Positions 1-11,376 of a stretch of 64,000 nucleotides of DNA are shown one piece after another. The notes beneath the pieces are model-generated. The model saw nothing but the letters and a program-made list of their open reading frames with translations, had not been told where the DNA came from and made no database searches. The DNA comes from Cryptomeria japonica. Lineage: Eukaryota; Streptophyta; Pinopsida; Cupressales; Cupressaceae. Positions within the stretch are counted from its first letter, which is position 1; the number at the start of each line of letters is the position of its first letter. The position numbers were made by a program, and so were the translations under genes. The stretch is from contig NC_081414.1 in NCBI RefSeq assembly GCF_030272615.1, positions 306,161,164 through 306,225,163 on the forward strand, read 5' to 3'.

Positions 1-177
1 GTGAACCTTTGTCTGATCCTATCAATAGCATGCATCTTTGCAAGTACTGGGCATAATTTTCTATCAGCGCTTCTTCAAATATGATCCTGAAAAAAAATAC
101 AAAAAAATGAAAAAAAGAGAAAATACAAAAAAAGTGAAAAAAGAGCAAAAGAGTAAAGAAAAATGATTCGCCCTCTA

Positions 178-237
178 GTGAAAACCTGGCAAACAGGCGC
201 TTTGGGCAAGTACCCTGGTGAAAACCTGGCAAACAGG
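178..237 (+). repeat. Direct repeat, two 20-bp copies 40 bp apart
   Basis: The same 20 bases (GTGAAAACCTGGCAAACAGG) occur at 178-197 and 218-237. They are part of the non-coding tail of the Tat-like element; the function is unknown. Confidence 0.8.
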
Positions 238-484
238 TGCCATGTGTAACAAGATTATTGCTCCATCATCTATCATAACCTCTAGCTATGCTTTCTCTTG
301 GCCGGTTTATCATGTCTATCTTCGTCTTGACCCAATGTCCTATTCCAGGCCTGTTATTGGTCAACATCATTGTCTTGCATACTTCGGTTTCTTGTACATA
401 TGTTTTGGTCCCGGTCTATGTATATCTTTCAGATGTGTGTTGGGTGTGTTCCCCTTGTCATGATCAATCATTGGAACTTTTGCA

Positions 485-640
485 TTTAAAATGTCCTGAA
501 AAAATCTCTTAAAAATTGAAAAATGTCCTGAAATAATCGCTAAAAATAAAAAAAATGTCCTAAAATAATCCCTAAAAATCAAAAAAATGTCCTAAGAAAA
601 TCCCTAAAAAAAGTCATAAAAAGTCCTGAAAAAATGAACA
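485..640 (+). repeat. A-rich tandem repeat, about 37-bp unit
   Basis: Four or so degenerate units, each with an AATGTCCT core followed by a CTAAAAAT-type A-rich stretch, run head to tail. The array contains no coding frame and belongs to the non-coding tail of the Tat-like element. Confidence 0.7.
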
Positions 641-2042
641 AAACATTTCAAAACATTAAAATCCAAAAACAAGCATTTTGCAATAAATGATCCCTTTTGT
701 GCATAAGACAGATCACTGAGCATCCATCCAACGACACGCAATCCAACACTGTGCTTTAATGAAATCACACTTAAACAGATGAACTTTTCACTCAAACGAG
801 ACATTCAAATTGATCGCACTTGTCATGTCAATCAACCGCAAATTTATTTGTCCTTGGCACACTATCATGAGTCTTATACAGGGTGTGGTATACTCGAAAC
901 CAGATTGTGTCCTATCTTAGATGGGGTCGAAACCAGACAGCATGATCGTCCTATCAGCGCTTTCAACTTTTGACAATAAAGATCAAGATGTTTGTTTGAT
1001 TTGTTGGAATTTGTGCATCTTATCTTTTTATTGATTTATCTTCGGTCATGTTCCTATGTTGCTCGATGATGTCACTGAGTGATTTAGAGTGACCAGGATG
1101 GTTCATGATCTCTTTTCTTTTTGTTGTGATTGTTGTTTGTTTGTGCTGTGTCTGTCTTTTGCAAAAAGGGTTGCATTTCAGCTCTGGCCTTCAATGCCAT
1201 GATGCTACGCATCCATTTTTCTACATTAAAATAAAGGTTCTCACCTACAAAGTGCATTACTGAAAGCAAGTTTTTTTCTTCATCTCTAACTGTCCTCCGT
1301 CTCATTTTTCTTCTTACTAACATTTCTTCCGTCAGTTCGGATAGTCAGTTCGGTCTAGTGCTCTGATTTCCCCAAACACATATGCTGCATCTTGCATCCA
1401 TTTGGTTAGTACATTTGTATTACATCAAGCATCATATCAAGCATTTTATCCATTTCATATTCTAAATGCCTCAAAAAACACAAAAAAAAAAAATACATCC
1501 ATACATGTTCCACAATGGTATATAAACAGTGCATAAGTCATCCATACATGAAAAATATAGCTATCAATCATAACACATTGCATCCCATCATATCGATGCA
1601 TATCATATCATATGTCACAATAATATTGGAGTACAAAATTGGACTGTCTGTCCTAAGTATGGCCCGCAGGCTGACTACAAAATGTCAAACTACATAAATG
1701 TCCACTGTCTGTCATAAGGAGCACGTGCCTCTGTCACTGGGTGCTCCCTCTGTCCTCCTCATCCCTGCCATGTCTTACGACTGATGTCCCTCCTGGTCTT
1801 GGCTGTGGTGGTCTCATAGGTCAACTCACCCCAATGCTGCTCAATGACCTCCAGGAGTGTGCCCTACTCTTTGTCCTCGATCGTGTCCGATATGATGCTG
1901 CTCTCTGCTCTGGTGGGACTGTGCTCTCATATAGTGTCCTCCAATGGAGTATCTCCTCTCTGGTCTCTACCAACATCTATGCCATCTCGCGTGCACTGAC
2001 ATCCTGAATCAACCCAATATACTCAGTGACTCTCTATTCCTC

Positions 2043-3572
2043 TCACTGTGCCTGAGCAATTGCTGCATCTCGAGCCGCTGTGAGTCTGGCTATCTCCGCT
2101 CTGAACTGATCTTGATGTCTCTCTAATGTCGCAATGTGATCCTGCTGACTCGCTATGATAGCCCTGCACATCTCCATCTCCTTTGTCCTAGCTATCTCCG
2201 GCTCTATGGGTATATCTTGCAATGCCTCCTGTTCACCTGAATCTAGCTCATCCTCATCATCCCCATCCTCATCTCCATCCTCATCATCCCCACCCTCATC
2301 TCCATCCTCATCATCCCCATCCTCATCTCCATCCTCATCATCCCCATCCTCATCTTCATCCTCATCCCCGCCCTCATCTTCCTTGTCCTCATCATCTCCC
2401 TCCTCCTCTCCTGTGAGTGGGAAATCCTCCTGTCTCCTAGGAACTGGAATATCCAGATCTGTCAATGGCACTGGCCATAGTCGTGCAAACCATCTCTCAT
2501 ACTCCTCTGTCATCTCGGTGTCAACCACATCTGATCTCCAATCCCACTGTCTCTGCTGTAGCTGTGAGAAGTCTGTATATGCTATGTGTGGCTGAATCAT
2601 ACTCCCCCACTGACTCATCTCTCTGTGAGATCAGGCAAAGTGTGCAGTCCTCCTAGGTACATCCTGACTCTCTCCAAACTGTCGTCTGACTCTCTCTAGC
2701 AGGTACAACTCAATCACTCTCTGGCAATTCACTGGTCATCCAATCAGGTACCTCTCTTGTCTACAATATGGTAGCTCATCACTATCATCTGACCCTCCAG
2801 GGCAATCACGATAAGGCCTCCATGTGAACTCTCTCAGTCTATCTATCTTGTGTCGCCAATATAATATGTATCCAAAATGACCTTGTCTCAATGCTCCACC
2901 ATAGCAATACACATATGGTCGATGTGGTACTACCTGTCTCTCTGTAATCGGTCGACATATGGCTATGTGCTCAAATGCCCATACTTGTAGCAATGTGACT
3001 CCACAGCTCAAAGTCTGAACTCCCTGATATGCTATCTGATGCAACTAAAAATATAGCATAGCCAGTACACATGGTCCCCATGCGTAGACCGTCCCCTCTG
3101 TCACCATCTGCTCTAGCACTCTTCCCCATCCAATAGGGAATCCATGTCCTCGTCTGTCTCCTGCTAGTAGACATGCTATCACCACTGCTATCACCACATA
3201 TCATTGATCATACTCTGATGCCATGGTCTCCCAGCCGATCTCCCTCTCTATGATGTCTAGATCCTCTGCGTCGCACTTGAATAATCTGCACAACATGTCT
3301 CTCCCTATCACTGGGTCATACTCTATCATCTCTCCATGAATTGGAATGTAGAGGATACGCCATACATCCTCCAGTGTCACAGTCACCAGATGGAAGGAGG
3401 AAGTCTCTGAATGCCATCGCTCTGCCAATGCGGTAAGCAGTCCTATGTTTGCCCTAATCTTGGGCATGAACGTGATATAGTATATCCCCAGTCCTACTAA
3501 TGTATCTCTGTCCGTGCTCCTGAGTCTATGTCGTAGCATGAAGCAGTCAGGTCGGTTCTCTCGTGTGATCAA
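2043..3572 (-). pseudogene. Plant mobile domain (PMD) protein, antisense in a Tat-like element, broken
   Basis: A single minus-strand frame runs from about 3581 to 2043, interrupted by four stops: TGA 3201-3203, TAG 3045-3047, TGA 2736-2738 and TGA 2631-2633. The frame is the same on both sides of every stop, so these are point mutations and not frameshifts. The N-terminal part shows hallmarks of the plant aminotransferase-like mobile domain: ERWHSETSSFHL, then VTLEDVWRILYIPIHG, later LLQVWAFEHIAICRP and a closing LLERVRRQFG. After it comes an Asp/Glu/Gly tract encoded at about 2235-2415, then a short helical tail. PMD proteins occur as host genes (MAIN/MAIL family) and as cargo of transposons. 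Here the frame is antisense to the LTR at 4412, so I read it as retrotransposon-borne. No clear ATG lies upstream; the leftmost in-frame codons follow a TGA near 3586. Confidence 0.72.
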
Positions 3573-4397
3573 TGGATATTGTCAACTCTGTATCACAATT
3601 GGGGCACATTTTGTTAGTTTTAGGGTTTGCTCCTATGGGTTGCGTTTCCTCATTTTCATGTCCACATTAGGGTGTTTTTCATCTATTCTGACTTATCCTA
3701 CCCTTATCCCCCCTTTTCGGATCATTCGCATGTCGTTTTGGACCAAAATTGAGTTCCCAATGCACAATTGCGCCTGTGTCAAGGAACCTATGCTTGTGTC
3801 ATGTAACCTGTGCCTGTGTACCCTACACAAGCACAGAAGACCTCACACAAGTGCAGGATTCGCCCTACACAGGTGCAGAAGTCAGTTTCTGCACTCCCTA
3901 TGGGCCCCACAATGTCCCGCAAGCGATCAAAATTCATGAAATTGAAAACATGGGTTTTTGAGATACATATCGCTGCTCTTGCATCGTCCAGTCATCTAAA
4001 TGTGCGTACACATTCTTTGAGGTGATCTTCCCTTGGAATGTTCACCATCTCTCTGCAAGTGTCCTTTTTCAGAGCAACAAATTCTCCTCTTGAGCTAGTG
4101 CAAATGAGCAATTTTCCCTCTCTTGGTCTCATTTATAGATCTTTGTCAGTGCATAGATGGACGTGCACCCTCCCCATCTTATGTTGGTCATGGTCTTTTG
4201 TGTCATTAATTGCTTGTCCTTCATGCATCCAGTATCCGATTGTCAGTCCGTTCGATCCTATCATTTTTATCGATCAATTGGCCTATTTTCTGCATGTTTC
4301 TGGCCAATTCCTCGAGGGGGCATGCATATGTCATTGTCGTTGTCTAGGGCATTTTCATTATTGTTCTTTGAAACAACGCTTAAAATTGCATTGTCTC

Positions 4398-4411
4398 AAA
4401 GAGGGGCAAAA
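4398..4411 (+). other. Polypurine tract of the Tat-like element
   Basis: AAAGAGGGGCAAAA lies immediately before the TG of the LTR at 4412. This is the normal plus-strand primer site for reverse transcription and fixes the element's orientation. Confidence 0.7.
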
Positions 4412-4699
4412 TGTAGACACCTAAAAATGGTCAACGCTTGCGGAGTCATACTTTAACATTTGCGCATTGCCTCATTTTAGGTTTTTGCGTCGCATTAACA
4501 TTTCTCCTATGTCACGCACTTGGTTTTTATCATTTGTGAGCATCTAGTAATTCTTCTACATTCTTCATTTGTCTCACTCTCAAATTTGGTCTTGTCGACA
4601 GCACTATCCAGTCATGATTTTGATCGATTTTATCCTATCGCATCAATGTGCATGCTCATTTGTCATCATTTTGGACATCGTCAATCCTAATTAGGGTTT

Positions 4700-4895
4700 T
4701 GTCCTCTTATCAATCTTATCATCTGGCGATCGATTTGTTATCGATCGTTGTTATGTTCGATCTTGTCATTTTGCGATCAATTTGTCATTGATCGTGGTCA
4801 TTTTCAATCTTGTCATCTTGCAATCTATTTTGTCATCGATTCTTGTCCTCTTGTCAATCTTGTCATTTTGCGATCGATTTGTCATCGATTGTTGT
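4700..4895 (+). repeat. Tandem repeat in LTR U3, about 50-bp unit
   Basis: Degenerate units built around GCGATCGATTTGTCATCGAT recur about four times. They lie upstream of the LTR TATA box, so they could act as enhancer-type repeats; that role is inference. Confidence 0.6.
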
Positions 4896-5312
4896 TTGTC
4901 TCAATTATGTCAATTTGGATCAATTAGTCATTGTTCCTCATCAATTGGTGCATTTATCAATCAAATCATTTATCAAGTCAGAATCATGATCAAATCGAAT
5001 CGATATCAATTATCCTTTGTCAAGACCTAATTGTCGTTCTTGCATTGTTAATTCATCTTTTAGGGTTTCATGATTTAATCATTTAACCTTGTTTGTCATT
5101 TCTCTCTCTAGGATTAATAAATTATTTATTTATCCTAAGTCTTCTCATCACAATTAAATGTTCATTTAATTGGCTAATTATTCCTCTTTTTGTGAATTAA
5201 TTAATAAATGACAAATTATTAATTAATTTACCTATTTCCTAATTTTCATCAATTTTTTAATTTTCTATTTTTCTAATTCCTAATTTCAATTCTCTCCTAT
5301 TTTTCTCCTAAT

Positions 5313-5470
5313 TTCATGGGAATGACATAGAAATTTGTCATAATTTGTCATAACTGACAATCAATCAATTCTTGACATAGAAATTTGTCATAAATTGTCA
5401 TGAATTATCAATCAATCAAATTTTGCATAGAAAGTGCATAATTTGTCATAAATTTGTCATAATTAACATA
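5313..5470 (+). repeat. Tandem repeat in LTR, about 57-bp unit
   Basis: Near-repeats of GACATAGAAATTTGTCATAA followed by CAATCAATCAA occur two to three times just upstream of the TATA box at 5533. Confidence 0.6.
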
Positions 5471-5532
5471 ATTGATTTGCAATTTCTATTTGAATTGAAT
5501 CATGCTAATTTGATCTTTTTCTCCAATTTCTC

Positions 5533-5539
5533 TATAAAT
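5533..5539 (+). promoter_or_regulatory. TATA box of the Tat-like LTR
   Basis: TATAAAT lies inside the LTR about 1120 bp from its start, in front of a long U5-like region. It is the likely core promoter of the element. Confidence 0.5.
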
Positions 5540-6139
5540 TGGATGAATTTCTTCAATCCCAACTAATGAGAATGAGAATAGTTACTTTGTCAAATCAATC
5601 ACACTTCGAGTACTCTTGAGCAATCATCTTGTCTACTTGCTTTCATATCATGATCATGCACTAGTAGGTGAGATCCACAACAAAGCTATTTGGAGAAGAA
5701 AGAAGGACAATGGAGCCGCATGAAGGAAGCATTCAGATCTACATTTGGTTTGCATAGTCTTTAGTTTTGAATGTTTTTCTTTTCATGTCTTTATTGAGTG
5801 TGTTAGGATTGATCATTGCAATGAGCTTTCGTGATTGAGCTAGATTAGTATTTTGATATGCTTTGATGATTTCCAATTTCCTAGCTACAGTTATATTACT
5901 TGATGTCATTCCTTCTGCATAGTTGTTGGTTGTTGGCTCAAGGATTCTCTCTTATACAGGAGGTGTAATTCATTGACTACAACCTCTTTCACAATTGGTA
6001 ATGTACATCTATGATAAATTCACCTATCCCTATTGGGGCTAAAAGTGAGTCATCCCTCATTAAGAATCCCTTTCACCTAGGAATAGGAGGAAGGATTGCA
6101 TTCTTGTTCTCTCATTTTATTTGTTCTAGAAGATGTTAT

Positions 6140-7284
6140 TGATGAATACTAAGAGGGGGGTGAATTAGTATTCCCAAAAACCTTACCAAACACTTGAGTA
6201 ATTTTACTGTAGACCAGTATAGCCCTTTAAACAATAATCCGGTTAATATGCAAACAAGCCAAATAGAAAATAAAAAATTCACCCACAATAACACAATCAC
6301 CATAACACAAGATATTTTGACATGGAAACGAAAATGGGAAAAACCACGGTGAGTAAAACTTAGAATTCTACTAACTACAGAATAGCAACCAGGTCGGTTA
6401 AGGTCAAACTAGTTAAGGCCTTACAATGTTCTTCACCAGAATAGACCTTGTTAGGAATCCTGATCTCTGTTAGGAGATAAGTCTTATTAAAGACTACCCT
6501 ATTAAAAAATTTTAGATCCACAACTGTGAACCACCTTGTTAGAGGATTTATAATAGGCTTAACTGAGCCTACTAGGTTAACGGTTTCTGACTTGTCGAAG
6601 AGATTAGTAATCAACAAGTAAGTGATCTACAAAGTAGCACAAAATTCTTAGTTAGATCCTTGATTGCTCTTTGTTAATGCATTGCAGCATAACTTCAGTC
6701 TTCTATCCTTCACACGTTCAATCTTTATCGCAAGATACTAATTGCAAAGACCTAATCTTCCTACACAACTCTCTCAAAACCCTAGACATGATGTCCTCAT
6801 TTAGGAATTTGATTTCATGTCAGTCCAATGAGATTAGATTACAATTTCTTAGGTACAATGCATCTAGATACAATTTGCAACACGACATAGAATCACCACA
6901 TCAGTGTCAATGGATGATAACTCATCACACTTTACAATTTTTCTGGTTAACAAAACAAAGTATACTAATTACCAATTTACAAACAAAGACTGGTAAGCTG
7001 GAACATAGTGTTCCGATCTTAAAAAAGATTGACTGCCACTTGGGATCCTCGTACCGCTTAAGGCCCTCATACCACTTGAGGTCCTCGGTCATGCTTTGAC
7101 CAGTAAGCTCCTTCTGCAAACATCGATCGTCTTCTACAAACAAAGACTATGCATACATTGGCATATAATACCGGTTTGAACAATACATCGCATACTACCA
7201 GTTGAGAATAACCTATACAAAAAATAAGTGTGTATACATCAATGACAATCACAACTAGGTACAAACATCATCAAAATGCCAACA
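6140..7284 (-). repeat. 3' LTR of the pol-less copia-type element
   Basis: It is 1145 bp, begins TGTTGGCATTTTG on the minus strand at 7284 and ends ATTCATCA at 6140. It pairs over its full length with 12633-13759. Confidence 0.88.
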
Positions 7285-7297
7285 ATCTCCCCCTTTG
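7285..7297 (-). other. Polypurine tract of the pol-less element
   Basis: Minus-strand CAAAGGGGGAGAT-type tract adjoins the LTR TG. Together with LTR and upstream bases (7277-7307) it forms a 31-base block identical to 50960-50990 at the 3' LTR junction of the copia element at 44747. Confidence 0.85.
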
Positions 7298-7619
7298 GCA
7301 TTGATGGCAACACTTAAGAAAATTTTATATCTAAGTGCTTACAAAACAAAAATGATGCATCAAAATTACTCCCCCTAAGCATATACACTACTCCCTTTGC
7401 CAAAATTACAAGCATGTACTACTTCCATTTGCATAAAATTTTCAAATACCACTCCCCCTTTGCCAACAATGACAAAGTAATGCAAACATGCCGCAGAGAT
7501 TTACCAAAATCATATTGCATAACATGAAAACATAGTATATGTTGATGACAATAATGAGTAAAACTTTTCAAAAATGAATTTAATGTTTTTCAGAAATTCC
7601 TTCATGTCTATAGACCAAG

Positions 7620-10600
7620 TATTTAGGAGTGAGGTAGCAATTTCACTCTAAGTCTTCAACTGGAATGCTAACTCCTCCATGGCATCCATAGTGCTCATTT
7701 TCTGAGTGACAATAATGGCTTCCATGTTAAGAAAGCACTTCTAAAGAATCTGCAACTTAGGTAATAAAAGCAACTGAAGGTTATGAAAATCTTGAGTTTG
7801 CTTGAGGATCTCTGAATCAATCCTGGCAATCTCTTGCCTATGAGTCTGTACAGTTTGCCCATACACTGTGAAGGAATCATATGGCACTCTAAAGGTATCC
7901 ATATACTAATTTAATTAAAATTGGAGTTGACCTTTCTTCTTCAAAGCATCATCACAAAAAAGATCGGGCTGGCAGATTTTGCTCAAAAGTTTATGTCCTT
8001 CAAACATTGCTAGACTGATATCATCTCTCTAATGGGTCAGCTTGGCTCTATCTTTGTAAATTTGCTTCACAAGTGCAACTTTTAGTGCTTTTTCATGCAT
8101 TTTCATTCTTTTTCTCTACAATAGCCAGGGCAACATCTTCCAATGATTGCACTTGATCACCCACTATTGTGTATAGAAGCTTCAACTGGGCCAGTGAGGA
8201 ATCAGTACCAGAAAGATCAGTATCGGTGACTAAGTTAGAAAGAGTATCAATAGCAAATTGAATAACATATTTTTCTTTCTTTTGTCTTAGTTTCTCCAAT
8301 CTTTCTTGAGCAGCTTGAATACTTCTAAGTAGCTCATTTTCATCTATAGATTTAGTAAGACAGACAAGAGTCAATTCACTATGATCGGTGGGATCAACCT
8401 GTTTAGATTGAACTTGATCTCCGCTTGCCTTGGGAATATCCTCTTGTCTCATCTTCTCTTGCTCTCATTTTTCCTTGGCCTCCTTGTCGGTCTTCTCTTT
8501 CTCCTTTTTTTTTAGTTTCTCCTTCTCTGCTTTCTTCTTCTCCACTTTCTCCTTCTCATCTTTTTCCTTCTCCGCTTTCTCCTTCTCTTCTTTCTCCTTT
8601 TCCACTTTCTCTTTTTCTAATTTTTATTTCTCATCTTTCCCCTTCTCTTCTTTCTCCTTCTCAACTTTCTCCTTCTCTTCTTTCTCCTTCTCTTCTTTCT
8701 CCTTCTCCGCTTTCTCCTTCTCTTCTTTCTCATCCTCCACTTTTTCTTTCTCCACTTTCTCTTTCTCTACTTTCTCTTTCTCCACTTTCTCTTTCTCTAC
8801 TTTTTCCTTCTCTTTCTCTTTCTCAGCTTCCTCTGATTTAGTACCTTCGGCATCTAATGAATCCACATCGATAGGATCATTTTTCTTAGCTAATCTTTCT
8901 CCTTGATCATTGAAGACTTCATCCGGTTTTCATTTTGATAGGTCAGACACTTGCTCAACCTGTAGTTTTTCTTTAGATACCTTTTGCATCTTGACAACTT
9001 TTTGAGCCTGCAGATGCGTGTCCTTTTCCACTTTAGAGATTTTCCCTTCAAGTAGTTGAATTCTTCTCTTTCTCATAAAAAATATGCCTTTGTACCAATC
9101 AAAAATCTCAAATAATTCAGAATTGGAAGCATCTGGGAAATATTGAGCAAAAATTTTCTCCCTAATTGTTTGCTCCTTTTCAATGACAATGCATCATTTA
9201 TTGTCCAAAGAATCATACAAAGAATTAGAAACTATATGTTTAATGTCAATTGAAGATTGATCATTATCACAAAAATACTTAATGAGTTCTTTCTCTACCT
9301 CCTACTTTTCAGTATCATTAAGATCATCAAAATAATCTTTTAGATCATCAAGAATTTTCCTTCTAATATTATTTCTAATCCTTTGATAATGTGTCATAGG
9401 CTTGTAAGAAGCAACGTGTATATTTACCGGTGTAGAGGTTGCAGGTACTTTACCAGTTAGCTTGGTCTTCTTACCCGATTACCTCATCTTCTTCATTTTA
9501 GCTTCCCGTTCAGTGTCTTCTGAATCCTGTGCTTCATTCTTGGTTTCCCTCTTCCTCTCAAATACCTTTGGTGAAATAGCCTCTAGTTTCTCTTGGCTGG
9601 TGACCTCTTGGTCACTTTTGGATTGACAGCAGATGTAACCGGTGCTGATGTCGATGGCACAACTTTCTTCTTCTTCTACTTTGGTACTTCAGTAGGATTA
9701 ACCCTCTCAGAGTAGGTACCAGTCCTCTTCTTCTTTGGATCAAGTAGTGAAGCAAGTAGGGTAGAGGAATACCCAGTGAGTATATCATTCACCACTTCAT
9801 AGCCCATAGACTCAACTTCATCTTTTCTTGGCTCAACGACTTCATTATGTAATGATCCACTTTGATCGTGAAACAAATATCATCTTCATACTTCTTAACC
9901 AAGTCACCAAATAGCCTTTTTCTCCGGTTCATCTTTAATCTGAACTCATCAAAATACCTATTCAGAGTCTCCAAATAAGTAGATCCTATTGCTTGCAGAC
10001 TATCCTTGATTTGTCTTGTAACTGGTAGGTCACTTGACCCTTGAACACCACCAACTCCTGGAAAATACCCTTGAAAGTAGAAAAAACAATCCAACAAGGA
10101 GTTGACCAAACTTGAACCTTAGTGCCTTGTCCTCTTTGATGGATTTCAAATTCTCCATGAGTTGGTTTTGCATGCAGGTACACAAGTCATATTCTACATC
10201 TTCCTTGATCATTCAATAAGCGGCATGCATTGCAGCTGTAGGAACAAAATTTATCCTGCTGGCATTGAATACTCTACACCCAATCACCATGCACGCATAC
10301 TTCACCAAGTCATCTCTAATGGTGTTGACATTCATTGCTCACTTGTCGCTCACAAAACCTGTGAGCTCTTCCACTTTGGATTTTGTGATCTTACAGAGAA
10401 CAGGGACTTCTCCAATATTGCAGAAACCGGTCACGACATGGATCGCCTCTACTGTGATATCATGGGTTCTCTCCAGATACATCTTGTCACCATGAACCCT
10501 ACTAAGAATAATTCTTATATGATCTTTTGTGAATTCCTTGAGAAAATATGTTGCATTGTGGAAATTCTTCTTCTCGATCACGTTGTACTCTGGTTTAATC

Positions 10601-10815
10601 TTCTTATCTTTTCCATAGAACAAACTCAACTGCGAGTGAATCACTAGAGACCCTAGGTCTTCCAGGCTACAATAAATGTAACCCGAAACATCCCCTTCGA
10701 TAATGACTCTAGTGAGAATTTGAGATAGGGCACTGTAACTCAACTTCTTCCTAAGAGATTTGGATGACTCCTCAGGTGCAAAATAACTACAAGCGACTTT
10801 GGATGGAGAAGCCAT
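7620..10815 (-). pseudogene. Long unknown ORF of the pol-less element (globular N-part, KEK-rich middle, helical C-part)
   Basis: An ATG at 10813-10815 (MASPSKVACSYFAPEESS) opens a minus-strand frame. It crosses TGA stops near 10339 and 10214 in the same frame, then shifts frame near 10080. Continuation is visible as IGSTYLETLNRYFDEFRLK (about 9940-9990), HNEVVEPRKDEVESMGYEV (about 9840), a Lys/Glu repeat (8475-8840) and a helical stretch SIQAAQERLEKLRQKKEKY (about 8280-8330). The first about 260 residues look globular; the rest is charged and probably coiled-coil. There are no retroviral enzyme motifs. The arrangement resembles proteins annotated as putative plant transposon proteins (as I recall, Pfam PF20167) and the frame at 32973-36235; both comparisons are by eye. 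The function is unknown. Frameshifts and stops show that this copy is dead. Confidence 0.55.
8475..8840 (-). repeat. CT-rich minisatellite coding for Lys/Glu repeats
   Basis: Imperfect 15-18-bp units of the TTTCTCCTTCTC type run for about 365 bp. On the minus strand they read as KEKVEKEKEEKEK-type repeats inside the long unknown ORF. The mirror frame on the plus strand (Ser/Phe-rich) is a shadow. Confidence 0.8.
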
Positions 10816-11376
10816 GTCTAAATAATTTCGAATGATAAGAGTGATTCGACAAAAAATACATTTTCACTCTAAACTAGGGTTCGCCGATGTCGAGCACAAC
10901 ACACTTCTCCAAAATCTTTCTTTACCACTCTGACCTCCACTCTGGATAGCTTGAAATGTCTGTTGGGTCTTGCACAAGATTTCTTTTTGGATTTCTTCGA
11001 ATGCAAGATTGATCGCTTTTGTTGCGCAGCTCAAGTTAGAAAAATGATTCTTTGAAAATAGGTAAGTAAAAATGAGTACAAGAGTCACCTTTATACATTC
11101 TCCTACCTACCATAATAAATGCATCACCATTAGGGTACAAACCCTAATTTTACCTTTTACCACTTCATTTCTTTTTTCAGTCGACAAGTAACCAATACCA
11201 ATAAAAGAACTTTACCGATATACTCTGGGGGTCAAAAAAATTATTACTGATATGTTCCCCCTTAAGCTTTCTGAAGCTCAATTTGCCGATTCAGGGGTCT
11301 CCACACTGGGTGCAAAAACTGGTACATCTTGTGGCTTCTCTTCAGATTTCTTTTTTCAAGTTTTATTCATATTTGC

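Larger units (their letters stand above)
1..4411 (+). mobile_element. 3' internal region of a Tat-like Ty3/gypsy retrotransposon (left part outside window)
   Basis: The region ends in a purine-rich tract directly before an LTR start at 4412, so it should be the internal 3' part of a plus-strand LTR element whose gag-pol lies left of the window. No pol domain is visible. It holds short tandem repeats, A-rich spacers and an antisense plant-mobile-domain pseudogene. Extra ORFs between pol and the 3' LTR, sometimes antisense, are known from the Tat lineage of plant Ty3 elements; assignment to Tat is inferred from this layout and not from pol. Confidence 0.55.
4412..5889 (+). repeat. 3' LTR of the Tat-like Ty3 element (right end approximate)
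   Basis: It starts TGTAGACACCTAAAAATGG directly after the polypurine tract. Nearly the same start appears, inverted, at the solo LTR ending at 54076. The body has tandem repeats (4700-4895, 5313-5470), a TATA box at 5533-5539 and a U5-like T-rich part. The 3' end is uncertain: CTACA at 5885-5889 is one candidate CA terminus, but no TSD can be tested because the 5' end is outside the window. Confidence 0.6.

Noticed and set aside
2155-2595. Plus-strand Ser/Pro/His-rich frames
   Set aside because: Shadows of the minus-strand acidic tail of the PMD pseudogene.
8425-8906. Plus-strand Ser/Phe-rich frames of 138-158 codons
   Set aside because: Shadows of the minus-strand Lys/Glu repeat in the long ORF of the pol-less element.
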